The translations under genes and the position numbers were made by a program. Positions 1 to 6,912 of a stretch of DNA of 8,872 nt are shown piece after piece (position 1 is the stretch's first letter; every line of letters begins with the position of its first letter). The stretch is from Hyphomicrobiales bacterium. GTDB taxonomy: Bacteria; Pseudomonadota; Alphaproteobacteria; Rhizobiales; TMED25. Location of the stretch: positions 1 through 8,872 of the forward strand of contig JADHLM010000043.1 of the NCBI GenBank assembly GCA_016780665.1, read 5' to 3'. The notes beneath the pieces were generated by a model. It was not told the DNA's origin, ran no database searches, and saw nothing but the letters and a program-made list of their open reading frames with translations.

Positions 1-3
1 CAC

Positions 4-32
4 TTCATATAGCTCAATGAATCAGTCATAAT
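4..32 (+). promoter_or_regulatory. Candidate thyA promoter (possibly leaderless start)
   Basis: A -35-like TTCATA (4-9, four of six consensus bases) and a -10-like CATAAT (27-32, five of six) are separated by exactly 17 bases. The predicted transcription start, about seven bases after the -10, falls on or next to the A of the thyA ATG at 39. No Shine-Dalgarno sequence is visible before thyA, which fits a leaderless transcript. The alternative is that thyA is coupled to an upstream gene ending just inside the window: frames close with TGA at 18-20 and TAA at 29-31. Too little upstream sequence is present to decide. Confidence 0.4.
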
Positions 33-38
33 TTACGA

Positions 39-833
39 ATGCTAGAATATTTAAAACTTTTGGACCATATTTTACAAAACGGTGAGAGTAAAAACGATAG
101 AACAGGTACGGGTACCTTATCAATATTTGGTTACCAGATGCGTTTTGATTTATCAAGAGGGTTCCCATTGGTAACAACGAAAAAGCTGCATATTAGGTCA
201 ATAGTCTATGAATTACTATGGTTTTTATCTGGCGATACGAATATCAGATACTTAAATGATAATGGCGTATCGATATGGAATGAATGGGCAGATAATAATG
301 GAGATTTAGGTCCTGTGTATGGCAAGCAATGGCGTTCATGGTCTGCACCTAACAATGAAACTATTGATCAAATTTCAAATTTATTAATAAATATTAGAGA
401 AAATACAGACTCAAGGCGTCATATTATATCTGCATGGAATGTTAGCGATGTAGGAAATATGGCACTTCCTCCTTGTCATTGTTTATTTCAGTTTTATGTA
501 TCAAATAATAAGCTGAGTTGCCACTTATACCAGAGGTCAGCAGATGTATTTCTGGGGGTGCCATTTAATATTGCATCTTATGCACTTTTAACACACATGA
601 TTGCGCATGTATCCAATTTAAATGTTGGTGATTTTGTTCATACTTTCGGTGACGCACATATATATACAAACCATGTTGAGCAAGTTAAATTACAACTCCA
701 AAGAAAACCGATGAATTTACCAAAGATAGAGCTAAATGGTAGTGTAAATAATTTATTTGATTTCCGATATGAAGATATCAAAATAATTGATTATCAGTCT
801 CATCCGCACATTAAAGCAAAAGTTGCCGTATAA
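39..833 (+). CDS. thyA: Thymidylate synthase ThyA
   Basis: Makes dTMP from dUMP in the cytosol, using 5,10-methylene-tetrahydrofolate as both one-carbon donor and reductant and releasing dihydrofolate. The protein has 264 residues, the same length as the E. coli enzyme, and aligns with it without obvious gaps. Visible landmarks are the N-terminal NDRTGTGT phosphate-loop region (19-26), the WFLSGDTNI segment (61-69), the catalytic Cys146 in PPCHCLFQFY, the dUMP-contacting Arg166 and Asp169 in YQRSADVFLG, and Asn177 in PFNIASY. Residue 168 is Ala where E. coli has Cys; it is not catalytic. The C-terminus ends KAKVAV, close to the conserved terminal KAPVAI-type tail. No ribosome binding site precedes the ATG. 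The stop TAA shares its last A with the folA ATG, so the next gene is probably translationally coupled, and its product recycles the dihydrofolate made here. Identification is secure. Confidence 0.98.
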   Translation: MLEYLKLLDHILQNGESKNDRTGTGTLSIFGYQMRFDLSRGFPLVTTKKLHIRSIVYELLWFLSGDTNIRYLNDNGVSIWNEWADNNGDLGPVYGKQWRSWSAPNNETIDQISNLLINIRENTDSRRHIISAWNVSDVGNMALPPCHCLFQFYVSNNKLSCHLYQRSADVFLGVPFNIASYALLTHMIAHVSNLNVGDFVHTFGDAHIYTNHVEQVKLQLQRKPMNLPKIELNGSVNNLFDFRYEDIKIIDYQSHPHIKAKVAV

Positions 834-1339
834 TGTTAATTTCACTAATTGTTGCACACTCCGCAAATAGAGCTATTGGTATAAATGGTCAATTACCTTG
901 GCACATACCTGATGATCTTAAGTACTTCAAAGCAATAACTACTGGCAAACCTATAATCATGGGAAGAAAGACATTTGAGTCAATTGGGAAGCCGCTACCT
1001 GAAAGATTAAATATAGTCATTACAACAAATGTTGATCTTACAATTGAGAACTGTTTGGTAGTAAATAATTTAGAAACTGCAATTTTGGAAGCACAAAATT
1101 TTTATAAAACTGAGGCAACCGAACAAAAAGAAATATTTATTATCGGTGGGGCTCAAATTTTTAAGCAATCGATGGAATTTGTAAACAGAATATATATTAC
1201 AGAAATCCATGCTGAATATGCAGGAGATGTGTTCTTTGAAGAATTGAGAAGTGACGATTGGGTAGAGGTCAGCAGAGATATACATAATTCTGAAAATGAT
1301 ATAATTCCATTTTCTTTTGTTTTATATGAAAAAAAATAG
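833..1339 (+). CDS. folA: Dihydrofolate reductase (DHFR)
   Basis: Reduces dihydrofolate to tetrahydrofolate with NADPH, regenerating the cofactor oxidised by ThyA. At 168 residues it is a normal single-domain chromosomal DHFR. Motifs in order: the substrate and Met20-loop region AIGINGQLPWHIPDDLKYFK (14-33), with Asp28 aligning to the catalytic Asp27 of E. coli; the NADPH-binding MGRKTFESIGKPLPER (43-58); and the nucleotide-binding IIGGAQIF (103-110). The Trp-His pair at 23-24 sits in the usual place beside the active site. The ATG overlaps the thyA stop as TAATG, and no strong Shine-Dalgarno is visible, so expression probably depends on ribosomes finishing thyA. Nothing suggests a plasmid-borne trimethoprim-resistance allele: composition and context match the neighbours. 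Confidence 0.97.
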   Translation: MLISLIVAHSANRAIGINGQLPWHIPDDLKYFKAITTGKPIIMGRKTFESIGKPLPERLNIVITTNVDLTIENCLVVNNLETAILEAQNFYKTEATEQKEIFIIGGAQIFKQSMEFVNRIYITEIHAEYAGDVFFEELRSDDWVEVSRDIHNSENDIIPFSFVLYEKK

Positions 1340-1401
1340 AAATATTTATTTAGATCTATTTTTGTTGAAAGACTTTAAATTAATTTACAGAGTTACTATC
1401 T

Positions 1402-1407
1402 TATAAT
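1402..1407 (+). promoter_or_regulatory. Candidate -10 element for the hflKC operon
   Basis: A perfect TATAAT lies in the 104-base gap between folA and hflK. Initiation about seven bases downstream would give a leader of around 30 bases containing the hflK ribosome binding site. No good -35 is present at 16-18 bases; the ATTAAT-like sequence at 1379-1384 has the right spacing but poor match. I see no recognisable heat-shock sigma-32 promoter, although hflKC and degP are stress-related in other bacteria. Moderate to low confidence. Confidence 0.4.
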
Positions 1408-1427
1408 AGGGTGACCTGTAATAATTC

Positions 1428-1434
1428 AAGAGGA
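1428..1434 (+). promoter_or_regulatory. Ribosome binding site fixing the hflK start
   Basis: AAGAGGA lies nine bases upstream of ATG 1444-1446. It excludes the in-frame GTG at 1411, which would add 11 residues, put this site inside the coding region and place the start next to the -10 element. Confidence 0.75.
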
Positions 1435-1443
1435 AAACTACTA

Positions 1444-2544
1444 ATGTCATGGGACAACAACAACAATAACGGTCCATGGGGCAAAGGACCAAGCGGTGGT
1501 AATTTTGATAATAATGATTTAGATAAATTAATCACTAATTTAAAAAATAGCTTTGGTAGATTTTCGCCAAAATCACCAAATGGAAAAGTAAGTAAAAAGA
1601 ACTGGGGATTAATCATATTAATTGCTTTAGTAATTTGGGGTGCAACAGGTGTATATAGAGTGCAACCTGATGAGCAAGGTATAGTGCTCCGTTTTGGTGA
1701 ATACATTCGTTCAACTACAGATGGTCTTCACTACCATCTTCCATTTCCAATTGAAACAGTTATAAAGCCTAAAGTTACAAGAGAAAATCAAGTAGAAGTT
1801 GGAGTAAGGACATCAAGTCAGGCTGGGATTGGAAGAGGTACGGTTGGTAGAGATGTTCCTGAGGAAAGTCTAATGCTAACAGGCGATGAAAATATTGTTG
1901 ATGTGGACTTCTCAGTTCAATGGGTAATTAATGATGCAGCTGATTTCTTATTCAACATTGAAAATCAAGAGTCTACTGTTAAGGCAGTTGCAGAAAGTGC
2001 TATGAGAGAAATAGTTGGCGGCGCAGATCTTGAACAAATCCTCACACAAGGAAGAGAAAGAAATGAATCAGCAGTTCGAGACTTGATGCAGAAAACACTG
2101 GACGAGTATGGTGCAGGTATCTTGATAAGACGGGTTCAACTTCAAAAGGTAGATCCACCTGCTGCGGTCATTGATGCATTCAGAGATGTTCAAGCTGCAC
2201 GAGCTGATCAGGAGAGATTGAGAAATGAAGCTGAAGCATATTCAAATAGGATCATTCCAGCCGCAAGAGGAGAGGCTGCTCAATTAATGGAAGCTGCAGA
2301 AGCTTACAGAAATTCAGTTATTGCTGATGCGGAAGGTCAAGCTTCAAGATTTAATTCAATATATGAAGAATATAAGAAAGCACCTGAAGTTACAAGAGGT
2401 CGTATGTATTTAGAAACAATCGAGAGAGTTTATGGTGGAATGGACAAGATAATCATTGATCAAAGTGGTGAAAGTTCAAATGTTGTTCCATATTTACCTT
2501 TAGATCAATTGCAAAAGAAACAAGATAATGGGGCAAATCAATGA
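1444..2544 (+). CDS. hflK: FtsH protease regulator, SPFH/band-7 protein HflK
   Basis: HflK is a membrane-anchored SPFH (prohibitin/stomatin-like) protein that assembles with HflC into a large ring around the FtsH AAA+ protease and modulates degradation of membrane proteins. The 366-residue reading starts MSWDNNNNNGPWGKGP, the Asn/Gly-rich N-terminal signature of HflK. A charged linker follows, then one transmembrane helix at about 54-71 (WGLIILIALVIWGATGVY). The SPFH domain begins with YRVQPDEQGIVLRFGEY (71-87). A long charged, Ala/Glu/Arg-rich helix at about 230-330 is the expected coiled-coil-forming part. The ATG at 1444 is preferred over GTG 1411 because it has a good ribosome binding site and matches the family N-terminus. 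The stop overlaps the hflC start as ATGA, so the two ring subunits are translationally coupled. Confidence 0.97.
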   Translation: MSWDNNNNNGPWGKGPSGGNFDNNDLDKLITNLKNSFGRFSPKSPNGKVSKKNWGLIILIALVIWGATGVYRVQPDEQGIVLRFGEYIRSTTDGLHYHLPFPIETVIKPKVTRENQVEVGVRTSSQAGIGRGTVGRDVPEESLMLTGDENIVDVDFSVQWVINDAADFLFNIENQESTVKAVAESAMREIVGGADLEQILTQGRERNESAVRDLMQKTLDEYGAGILIRRVQLQKVDPPAAVIDAFRDVQAARADQERLRNEAEAYSNRIIPAARGEAAQLMEAAEAYRNSVIADAEGQASRFNSIYEEYKKAPEVTRGRMYLETIERVYGGMDKIIIDQSGESSNVVPYLPLDQLQKKQDNGANQ

Positions 2545-3419
2545 TTAAGAAAATTGGAATAACGGGACTTATAATTTTAGTCATCGCTTCTGCTTTTGTA
2601 TTTCTCAGTGCTGCATTTACAGTGCATCAAACACAACAAGCATTAATACTCAGGTTTGGTGAAGCAATTAGAATCATAACAGAACCAGGCTTACACTTCA
2701 AATTGCCAATTGCAGATGATGCAGTTTATATAGATAAGAGAATTTTAGACTTGGACTCTGAATCACAAGAGGTAATTGCATCTGATCAGAAAAGACTGGT
2801 CGTTGACGCATATTCTAGATACAAAATAACAGATGCATTAAAATATTATCAATCTGTACAGTCATCAGCTAGAGCACAGGCAAGACTCTCCCAAATTCTA
2901 AATTCTGCTGTTCGTAGGGTATTAGGTGAATCCACATTTGAAGAAATTGTAAGAGATAAGCGTCCTGAGCTTATGAAAAGGATAACTGAGCAAGTGAATA
3001 ATGAAGCTGCTGCTCTTGGAATGTCAATAGTTGATGTGCGTATCAGACGTGCTGATCTACCAGAGGCAAACAGTCAAGCCGTTTACATGCGAATGCAAAC
3101 AGCAAGAACAAAAGAGGCAAATGATATAAGGGCTAGAGGTCAAGAGCAAGCCAAAATTATCACATCAAGATCTGACAAAGAAGCGAAGATAATTATAGCA
3201 GAAGCAAATAAAATATCTGAAATTACTCGTGGTGAAGGTGATGCTGGAAGAAATAAAATCTATGCTGAATCTTATGGACAGGATCCAGAGTTTTTTAAAT
3301 TTTATAGATCAATGGTCGCTTATGAAGAGAGTCTTAAATCTGGTGATACAAGATTAGTTATTTCACCTGATACTGACTTCTTTACCTATTTTAAAGACCC
3401 GCTTGGCTCAAATAAATAA
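2541..3419 (+). CDS. hflC: FtsH protease regulator, SPFH/band-7 protein HflC
   Basis: HflC is the partner of HflK in the membrane ring that encloses and regulates FtsH. The 292-residue protein has a short N-terminus, then a single transmembrane helix at about 5-25 (IGITGLIILVIASAFVFLSA). An SPFH domain follows, opening with FTVHQTQQALILRFGE (26-41) and containing the conserved EPGLHFKLP (48-56). The C-terminal half is a highly charged helix rich in Arg, Glu and Ala, including IRRADLPEANSQAVYMRM and the following TARTKEANDIRARGQEQAK segment typical of HflC. It starts inside the hflK stop codon with a 4-base overlap; a GGGG at 2530-2533 may serve as a weak ribosome binding site. The stop TAA shares its last base with the ATG of the next gene. 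No missing region or frameshift is apparent. Confidence 0.97.
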   Translation: MIKKIGITGLIILVIASAFVFLSAAFTVHQTQQALILRFGEAIRIITEPGLHFKLPIADDAVYIDKRILDLDSESQEVIASDQKRLVVDAYSRYKITDALKYYQSVQSSARAQARLSQILNSAVRRVLGESTFEEIVRDKRPELMKRITEQVNNEAAALGMSIVDVRIRRADLPEANSQAVYMRMQTARTKEANDIRARGQEQAKIITSRSDKEAKIIIAEANKISEITRGEGDAGRNKIYAESYGQDPEFFKFYRSMVAYEESLKSGDTRLVISPDTDFFTYFKDPLGSNK

Positions 3420-3598
3420 TGGAAATATTTGTTCTTGCACTTGCAATTTTCTTATTGTTTGAAGGTTCAATTTATGCATTTTTTCCTGAACAAACAAAAA
3501 AGATGCTATCAACGTTAATGTCAATGGACACTAATAATCTCAGAGTATTTGGTTTGGTTATGGTCTCTGTCGGCGTATTATTGATATGGATAGTATGA
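3419..3598 (+). CDS. Small membrane protein, DUF2065 (YjeT-like)
   Basis: This 59-codon gene begins at ATG 3419-3421, which shares one base with the hflC stop (TAATG), and ends at TGA 3596-3598. The product has two hydrophobic stretches, about residues 3-20 (IFVLALAIFLLFEGSIYA) and 41-59 (LRVFGLVMVSVGVLLIWIV). They are joined by a polar segment containing FPEQTKKML, so it probably forms a two-helix membrane hairpin. The LFEG...P...KKML pattern, the R..G motif opening the second helix, and the position after hflC match the DUF2065 family, whose E. coli member yjeT also follows hflC. The molecular function is not known to me. Its tight coupling to hflC suggests a role with the HflKC-FtsH complex, but that is inference from context. 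It lacks its own clear ribosome binding site. Confidence 0.9.
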   Translation: MEIFVLALAIFLLFEGSIYAFFPEQTKKMLSTLMSMDTNNLRVFGLVMVSVGVLLIWIV

Positions 3599-3608
3599 GA
3601 ACATAATT

Positions 3609-3641
3609 TTGACAAAATCTTTTAATATTTTTAGTTATAAA
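3609..3641 (+). promoter_or_regulatory. Candidate degP promoter
   Basis: A perfect -35 hexamer TTGACA (3609-3614) is followed by a -10-like TATAAA (3636-3641). The spacer of 21 bases is longer than the usual 16-18, so the pair is only tentative. It lies in the 69-base gap between the DUF2065 gene and degP and would let the protease be expressed apart from hflKC. Confidence 0.3.
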
Positions 3642-3650
3642 ATATCTCTG

Positions 3651-3656
3651 AAAGGA
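3651..3656 (+). promoter_or_regulatory. degP ribosome binding site
   Basis: AAAGGA lies 11 bases before ATG 3668-3670. It supports this start, which also gives a proper signal peptide. It contrasts with the coupled genes upstream, which lack clear sites of their own. Confidence 0.6.
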
Positions 3657-3667
3657 TTAATTATAAA

Positions 3668-5104
3668 ATGTTTACCCACAAGCAATCATTACTTTATATA
3701 ATAATTTTCACTTTTTTATTAACTTTTCCAGAAGGTGCTAAAGCCTACCCAGATTTTTCGGAGATAGCTAGTAAGTATGCTGACTCGGTTGTAAATATTT
3801 CAACAAAGCAGACTGTCAACAATAATGAAATGTTTCAAGGACTAGATCCTAATGAAATCCCTGATGTTTTTAGGGATTGGTATGAAAAAAATAAAAACTC
3901 ACAGCAGCAGCAAGTGCCCAGTTCTTTGGGCTCAGGTTTTGTAATAGATGGTGAAGGAATCATTTTAACAAATGCTCATGTAATACAAAATGCAGACGAA
4001 ATAGATGTAATATTTTCAAATGGAATTGTTTTACCAGCTGAGCTCTTAGGTAAAGATACTAAAACAGATTTAGCAGTGCTCAGAATTGATCCAGAGCCAG
4101 GTCAAGAATTGTTAGCTTTAGAATTTGGTGACTCAGATAGTATAAAAGTAGGTGAATGGGTTATGGCTATAGGGAACCCTTTTGGATTAGGTGGAACTGT
4201 CACAGCAGGTATTGTATCAGCCAAAAACAGAGATATAAGATCAGGTCCATATGATAACTTTATCCAAACAGATGCAGCAATCAACAGAGGTAATAGTGGT
4301 GGGCCATTATTTAGTGCTGATGGTAAAGTTGTTGGCATAAACTCTGCAATTATATCAACTACAGGTGGCTCAGTTGGTATTGGATTCGCTATTCCTTCCA
4401 AGACAGCAATATCTGTCATAGATCAACTTATTGAATATGGAGAAACTAGACGCGGATGGTTAGGTGTTCGAATTCAAGAGGTATCAGATGATATCGCACA
4501 AAGCTTAGGATTAGATGAATCGAGTGGTGCCTTGGTTGTTGCAGTTGATGAAAGTGGTCCCGCAAAGCCAGCAGGTATTAAATCTGGTGATGTGATTCTT
4601 AATTTTGATAATCAACCTATTGACACTATGAGAGAATTACCCAGAATTGTTGCTGAAACAAAAATTGGGAAAAAAGTAAAAGTTGAAGTTTGGAGGAATA
4701 ATAAGTCTATAACAAAGTATGTTGTCATTGATAGGCTTAATGAAGGTGACATAATTGCATCAATCGAAGATGACTCAGAAACAAATACAAACAGCTCAAC
4801 AAGCTTAGATCTAGGATTCTCTTTAAGTACACTTTCAACTGATTTATCAAATAAATATAATTTGAATGATAAGCAAAAGGGACTAGTTGTAACAGAAATT
4901 GATACACAATCAGATGCTTTTAGAAGGGGGCTTCGTGAAGGAGATCTTATAAATATTATAAATGAGCAAGACTTGTATAGTGTGGATCAACTTGTAAGAA
5001 TCATAGAAAAATATCGTAGAGCTGATAGAGACCTAATGCTCATTAAAGCCATACGCGGTCAAAATATGATAAGAGTTTTTCCAATAAAAGTATCAAACGA
5101 CTAA
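3668..5104 (+). CDS. degP: Periplasmic serine protease DegP/HtrA (Do family)
   Basis: An exported HtrA-family protease that degrades or holds misfolded envelope proteins. The 478-residue precursor has a signal peptide (about 1-26: HKQ, a hydrophobic core LLYIIIFTFLLTF, and a likely AKA cleavage site). The trypsin-like domain has the full catalytic triad: His104 in LTNAHVI, Asp134 in KTDLAVLRI, and Ser210 in NRGNSGGPLF. GSGFVID (88-94) and MAIGNPFGLGGTVTAGIVS (166-184) are also typical. Two PDZ domains follow, about 262-355 (start RRGWLGVRIQ) and 382-475, joined by an acidic Ser/Thr/Asn-rich linker (364-380). Two PDZ domains and a soluble signal peptide point to the DegP/DegQ type rather than membrane-anchored DegS. 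A short Gln-rich patch (79-82) lies in the region of the LA loop. It follows hflKC, so this is an envelope quality-control neighbourhood. The 3' end overlaps convergent serB by four bases. Confidence 0.95.
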   Translation: MFTHKQSLLYIIIFTFLLTFPEGAKAYPDFSEIASKYADSVVNISTKQTVNNNEMFQGLDPNEIPDVFRDWYEKNKNSQQQQVPSSLGSGFVIDGEGIILTNAHVIQNADEIDVIFSNGIVLPAELLGKDTKTDLAVLRIDPEPGQELLALEFGDSDSIKVGEWVMAIGNPFGLGGTVTAGIVSAKNRDIRSGPYDNFIQTDAAINRGNSGGPLFSADGKVVGINSAIISTTGGSVGIGFAIPSKTAISVIDQLIEYGETRRGWLGVRIQEVSDDIAQSLGLDESSGALVVAVDESGPAKPAGIKSGDVILNFDNQPIDTMRELPRIVAETKIGKKVKVEVWRNNKSITKYVVIDRLNEGDIIASIEDDSETNTNSSTSLDLGFSLSTLSTDLSNKYNLNDKQKGLVVTEIDTQSDAFRRGLREGDLINIINEQDLYSVDQLVRIIEKYRRADRDLMLIKAIRGQNMIRVFPIKVSND

Positions 5105-5979
5105 TATATAATATCGGCCTCTTTTAGGCCGATAAAAAATAAGATGCTCGATAGATTTGTATTGTTAATCTGCGCGTTTGCTCTATTTTTTAATATATTT
5201 TTTCCATAATATGAAACGCCAAGTGCTGAATTACTAATCATCTCAACATCGTTTGCACCATCACCAACAGAAACCACATCATGTCTATTAATATTCAACT
5301 TTTGAGTGATCTTTTCTAAGATGTATCTTTTTGATTTACCATCTATGACTGGGGGTAAAATCTTTCCAGTGATTATGTTGTCTAGAATTTCAAGCTTATT
5401 TGCATAGTTCTCACTAAAGCCAAGTTTCTTTGATAATTTATCAGTAAAGTATGTAAAGCCACCTGATACAAGAACTGTATATATATCCCGCTTACAAAGA
5501 TTTTTAAGAAGTATTTCGGCTCCATCATTGAGCTCAATATTTAAGTAAACTTTATCTAGCACATTAACATCCATACCCTTTAATAGACTTACTCTTTCAA
5601 CAAATGCTTCTGTGAAACTTATCTCACCATTCATTGATTTTTCTGTAATTAGACTAACCTCTTCGCCCACACCAGCATAATTAGCCAATTCATCGATACA
5701 TTCTTGTTTGATGATTGTTGAGTCCATATCAGATAGGAAAAGTTTTTTATTTCTATTCAGAGTTTCCTGAATTGCCCAATCAAACTTGTTTTGATCAAGG
5801 TATATGAATAAGTTTGGATCTATTTTTGCTGTTTTGTCTTCAAAGTGTAGGTCGCACGCCAACTCTCTTTTTAACCATGTATTTGTTGTCTTTGTGTTTA
5901 TCAAGTCTTGAATTGCTTCAAAACTATTATTTGATATTATATTATTTTCATTAGATACAATGGTAAGTACTTTTTTCAT
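5101..5979 (-). CDS. serB: Phosphoserine phosphatase SerB
   Basis: A HAD-superfamily phosphatase that hydrolyses phosphoserine to serine, the last step of the phosphorylated serine pathway, in the cytosol. The 292-residue protein has an N-terminal region of about 75 residues without catalytic motifs, then the HAD core. Motif I is DMDST (84-88), with Asp84 as nucleophile and Asp86 as acid/base. The substrate-specificity region IKQECIDELA (90-99) carries the conserved Glu. Motif II is VSGGFT (171-176) with Ser172, motif III is DGKSKR (213-218) with Lys215 or Lys217, and motif IV is GDGANDVEM (239-247). The start, read from 5979 downward, has a GGAAA just upstream. The gene converges on degP (4-base overlap) and diverges from miaA (28 bases between starts). 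A perfect hairpin sits inside its last codons. Confidence 0.96.
   Translation of the reverse strand: MKKVLTIVSNENNIISNNSFEAIQDLINTKTTNTWLKRELACDLHFEDKTAKIDPNLFIYLDQNKFDWAIQETLNRNKKLFLSDMDSTIIKQECIDELANYAGVGEEVSLITEKSMNGEISFTEAFVERVSLLKGMDVNVLDKVYLNIELNDGAEILLKNLCKRDIYTVLVSGGFTYFTDKLSKKLGFSENYANKLEILDNIITGKILPPVIDGKSKRYILEKITQKLNINRHDVVSVGDGANDVEMISNSALGVSYYGKNILKNRANAQINNTNLSSILFFIGLKEADIIY
5112..5134. terminator. Hairpin at the degP/serB convergent junction
   Basis: A perfect 9-base inverted repeat, TATCGGCCT (5112-5120) and AGGCCGATA (5126-5134), flanks a five-base loop. It is the only GC-rich perfect repeat near this junction. It begins eight bases after the degP stop and lies within the last codons of serB on the other strand. 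On the plus strand it is followed by A-rich rather than T-rich sequence; on the minus strand it is followed by TTATATATTAG, a poor U-tract. It is therefore a plausible but non-canonical bidirectional terminator or mRNA 3'-end stabiliser. Confidence 0.5.
5931..5961 (+). promoter_or_regulatory. Candidate miaA promoter inside serB
   Basis: TTGATA (5931-5936) and TACAAT (5956-5961), each five of six consensus bases, are separated by 19 bases, slightly long. They would start transcription about 40 bases before the miaA ATG, within the 5' coding part of divergent serB. The 28-base gap between the genes is too short to hold a whole promoter, so one inside serB is expected unless miaA is otherwise transcribed. 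Confidence 0.3.
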
Positions 5980-5985
5980 TTTTCC

Positions 5986-6044
5986 ATTAATTAAGAGATC
6001 ACGGTAGATGTCAAATTATAACTCAATTCTTATATCAGGTCCAA
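5986..6044 (-). promoter_or_regulatory. Candidate serB promoters overlapping the miaA start
   Basis: Read on the minus strand there are two overlapping candidates. The first is TTGGAC (6044-6039) with an 18-base spacer and a perfect TATAAT (6020-6015), predicting a start near 6008 and a 29-base leader that includes the serB ribosome binding site. The second is a perfect TTGACA (6014-6009) with a 17-base spacer and ATTAAT (5991-5986, four of six), predicting a start at about the serB ATG itself. Both lie over the first codons of miaA. I cannot say which, if either, is used. Confidence 0.4.
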
Positions 6045-6904
6045 CAGCATCTGGTAAATCAAAATTAGCCATGGATATTGCAGCAAAAATTGGCGGAGTT
6101 GTTATCAATGCTGACTCTATGCAAATATATAATACAATTTCATTAATCACAGCAAGACCATCAAATAAGGATATGGACATGATTCCACATTTTCTATATG
6201 GGTATATTGATCCAAAAATTCGATATTCAGTCGGTGAATGGGTTGGCGATATTGAGCCTCTAATAAATTTTTTAAATAAAATTGATAAGACTCCTGTAAT
6301 TGTAGGCGGAACAGGATTGTATTTCTCAGGTTTATTTGGCGAAATTTCTGAAATACCTCAGATTAGTGCTAAAACTAGATCAAAATGGGAGGATATAAAA
6401 AAGCAAAAAGGTACGGAGGCATTATTTCATAAACTCAAAGAGTTAGACCCAAAGTCTGCAGCCATAATCAATTCAACAGATACGACCAGAATTACTCGCG
6501 CATTAGAAGTTATTGATGGTACAGGTAAATCAATTAAAGAGTGGCAAGCATTACCTGGCAAAACAATTATAAATAAATCTCTGTCAAAAATGATTTATCT
6601 ATGCCCACCAAGAGATGTTATTAATAACAACATAATAAAAAGAACCAAAGAAATTATAGGTAATAACCAACTTTATGAGGAAATAAATCTATTGAGTAGT
6701 CAAAAAATATCAAACTCATACCCCGTTATGAAAGCAATTGGTGTAAAGGATACCATTGCTTATCTAGACGGAGAAATTTCTATTGAAATACTTAATGACA
6801 GAATTATTACAAATACAAAAAAATATGCAAAAAGACAACTGACATGGGCTAGAAGAAAAATGATAGATTGGGAATGGATAGATGAACCTAAATATTTTCT
6901 TTGA
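6008..6904 (+). CDS. miaA: tRNA dimethylallyltransferase MiaA
   Basis: Transfers a dimethylallyl group to N6 of adenosine 37 in tRNAs that read codons beginning with U, stabilising codon-anticodon pairing. The 298-residue length is usual for the family. Motifs seen are the Walker A P-loop GPTASGKS (11-18), the substrate-binding DSMQIY (36-41), TARPS (48-52) followed by IPHFLYGYID (59-68), and VGGTGLYF before the insertion region. The C-terminal TKKYAKRQLTWARRK contains the conserved KRQ.TW.R segment. The ribosome binding site is weak (GGT at 6003-6005). It diverges from serB and lies immediately upstream of the ilvB leader region. The neighbouring leader peptide contains several U-starting codons, so MiaA activity could in principle affect its translation; that is inference. 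Confidence 0.97.
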   Translation: MSNYNSILISGPTASGKSKLAMDIAAKIGGVVINADSMQIYNTISLITARPSNKDMDMIPHFLYGYIDPKIRYSVGEWVGDIEPLINFLNKIDKTPVIVGGTGLYFSGLFGEISEIPQISAKTRSKWEDIKKQKGTEALFHKLKELDPKSAAIINSTDTTRITRALEVIDGTGKSIKEWQALPGKTIINKSLSKMIYLCPPRDVINNNIIKRTKEIIGNNQLYEEINLLSSQKISNSYPVMKAIGVKDTIAYLDGEISIEILNDRIITNTKKYAKRQLTWARRKMIDWEWIDEPKYFL

Positions 6905-6912
6905 GCAGAAAC

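Noticed and set aside
1332..1363. AAAAATAGA / TCTATTTTT inverted repeat spanning the folA stop, as a folA terminator
   Set aside because: Nine pairs but only one G-C, a 14-base loop and weak stability; such repeats are common by chance in AT-rich DNA. The T-run is short, so I do not call it a terminator.
1411..1443. Earlier in-frame GTG start for hflK adding 11 residues
   Set aside because: The ATG at 1444 has an AAGAGGA site nine bases upstream and yields the family-typical N-terminus. The GTG lies only four bases after a TATAAT and has no ribosome binding site.
1401..1706. Minus-strand open frame of 101 codons over the hflK 5' end
   Set aside because: Its Pro/Leu/Ser-rich product is the complement of the Asn/Gly-rich hflK N-terminus; no independent support.
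4102..4419. Minus-strand open frame of 105 codons inside degP
   Set aside because: It is antisense to the catalytic core of a well-supported degP and its translation is low-complexity, shadow-like (Pro/Leu/Ile rich), with no recognisable motif.
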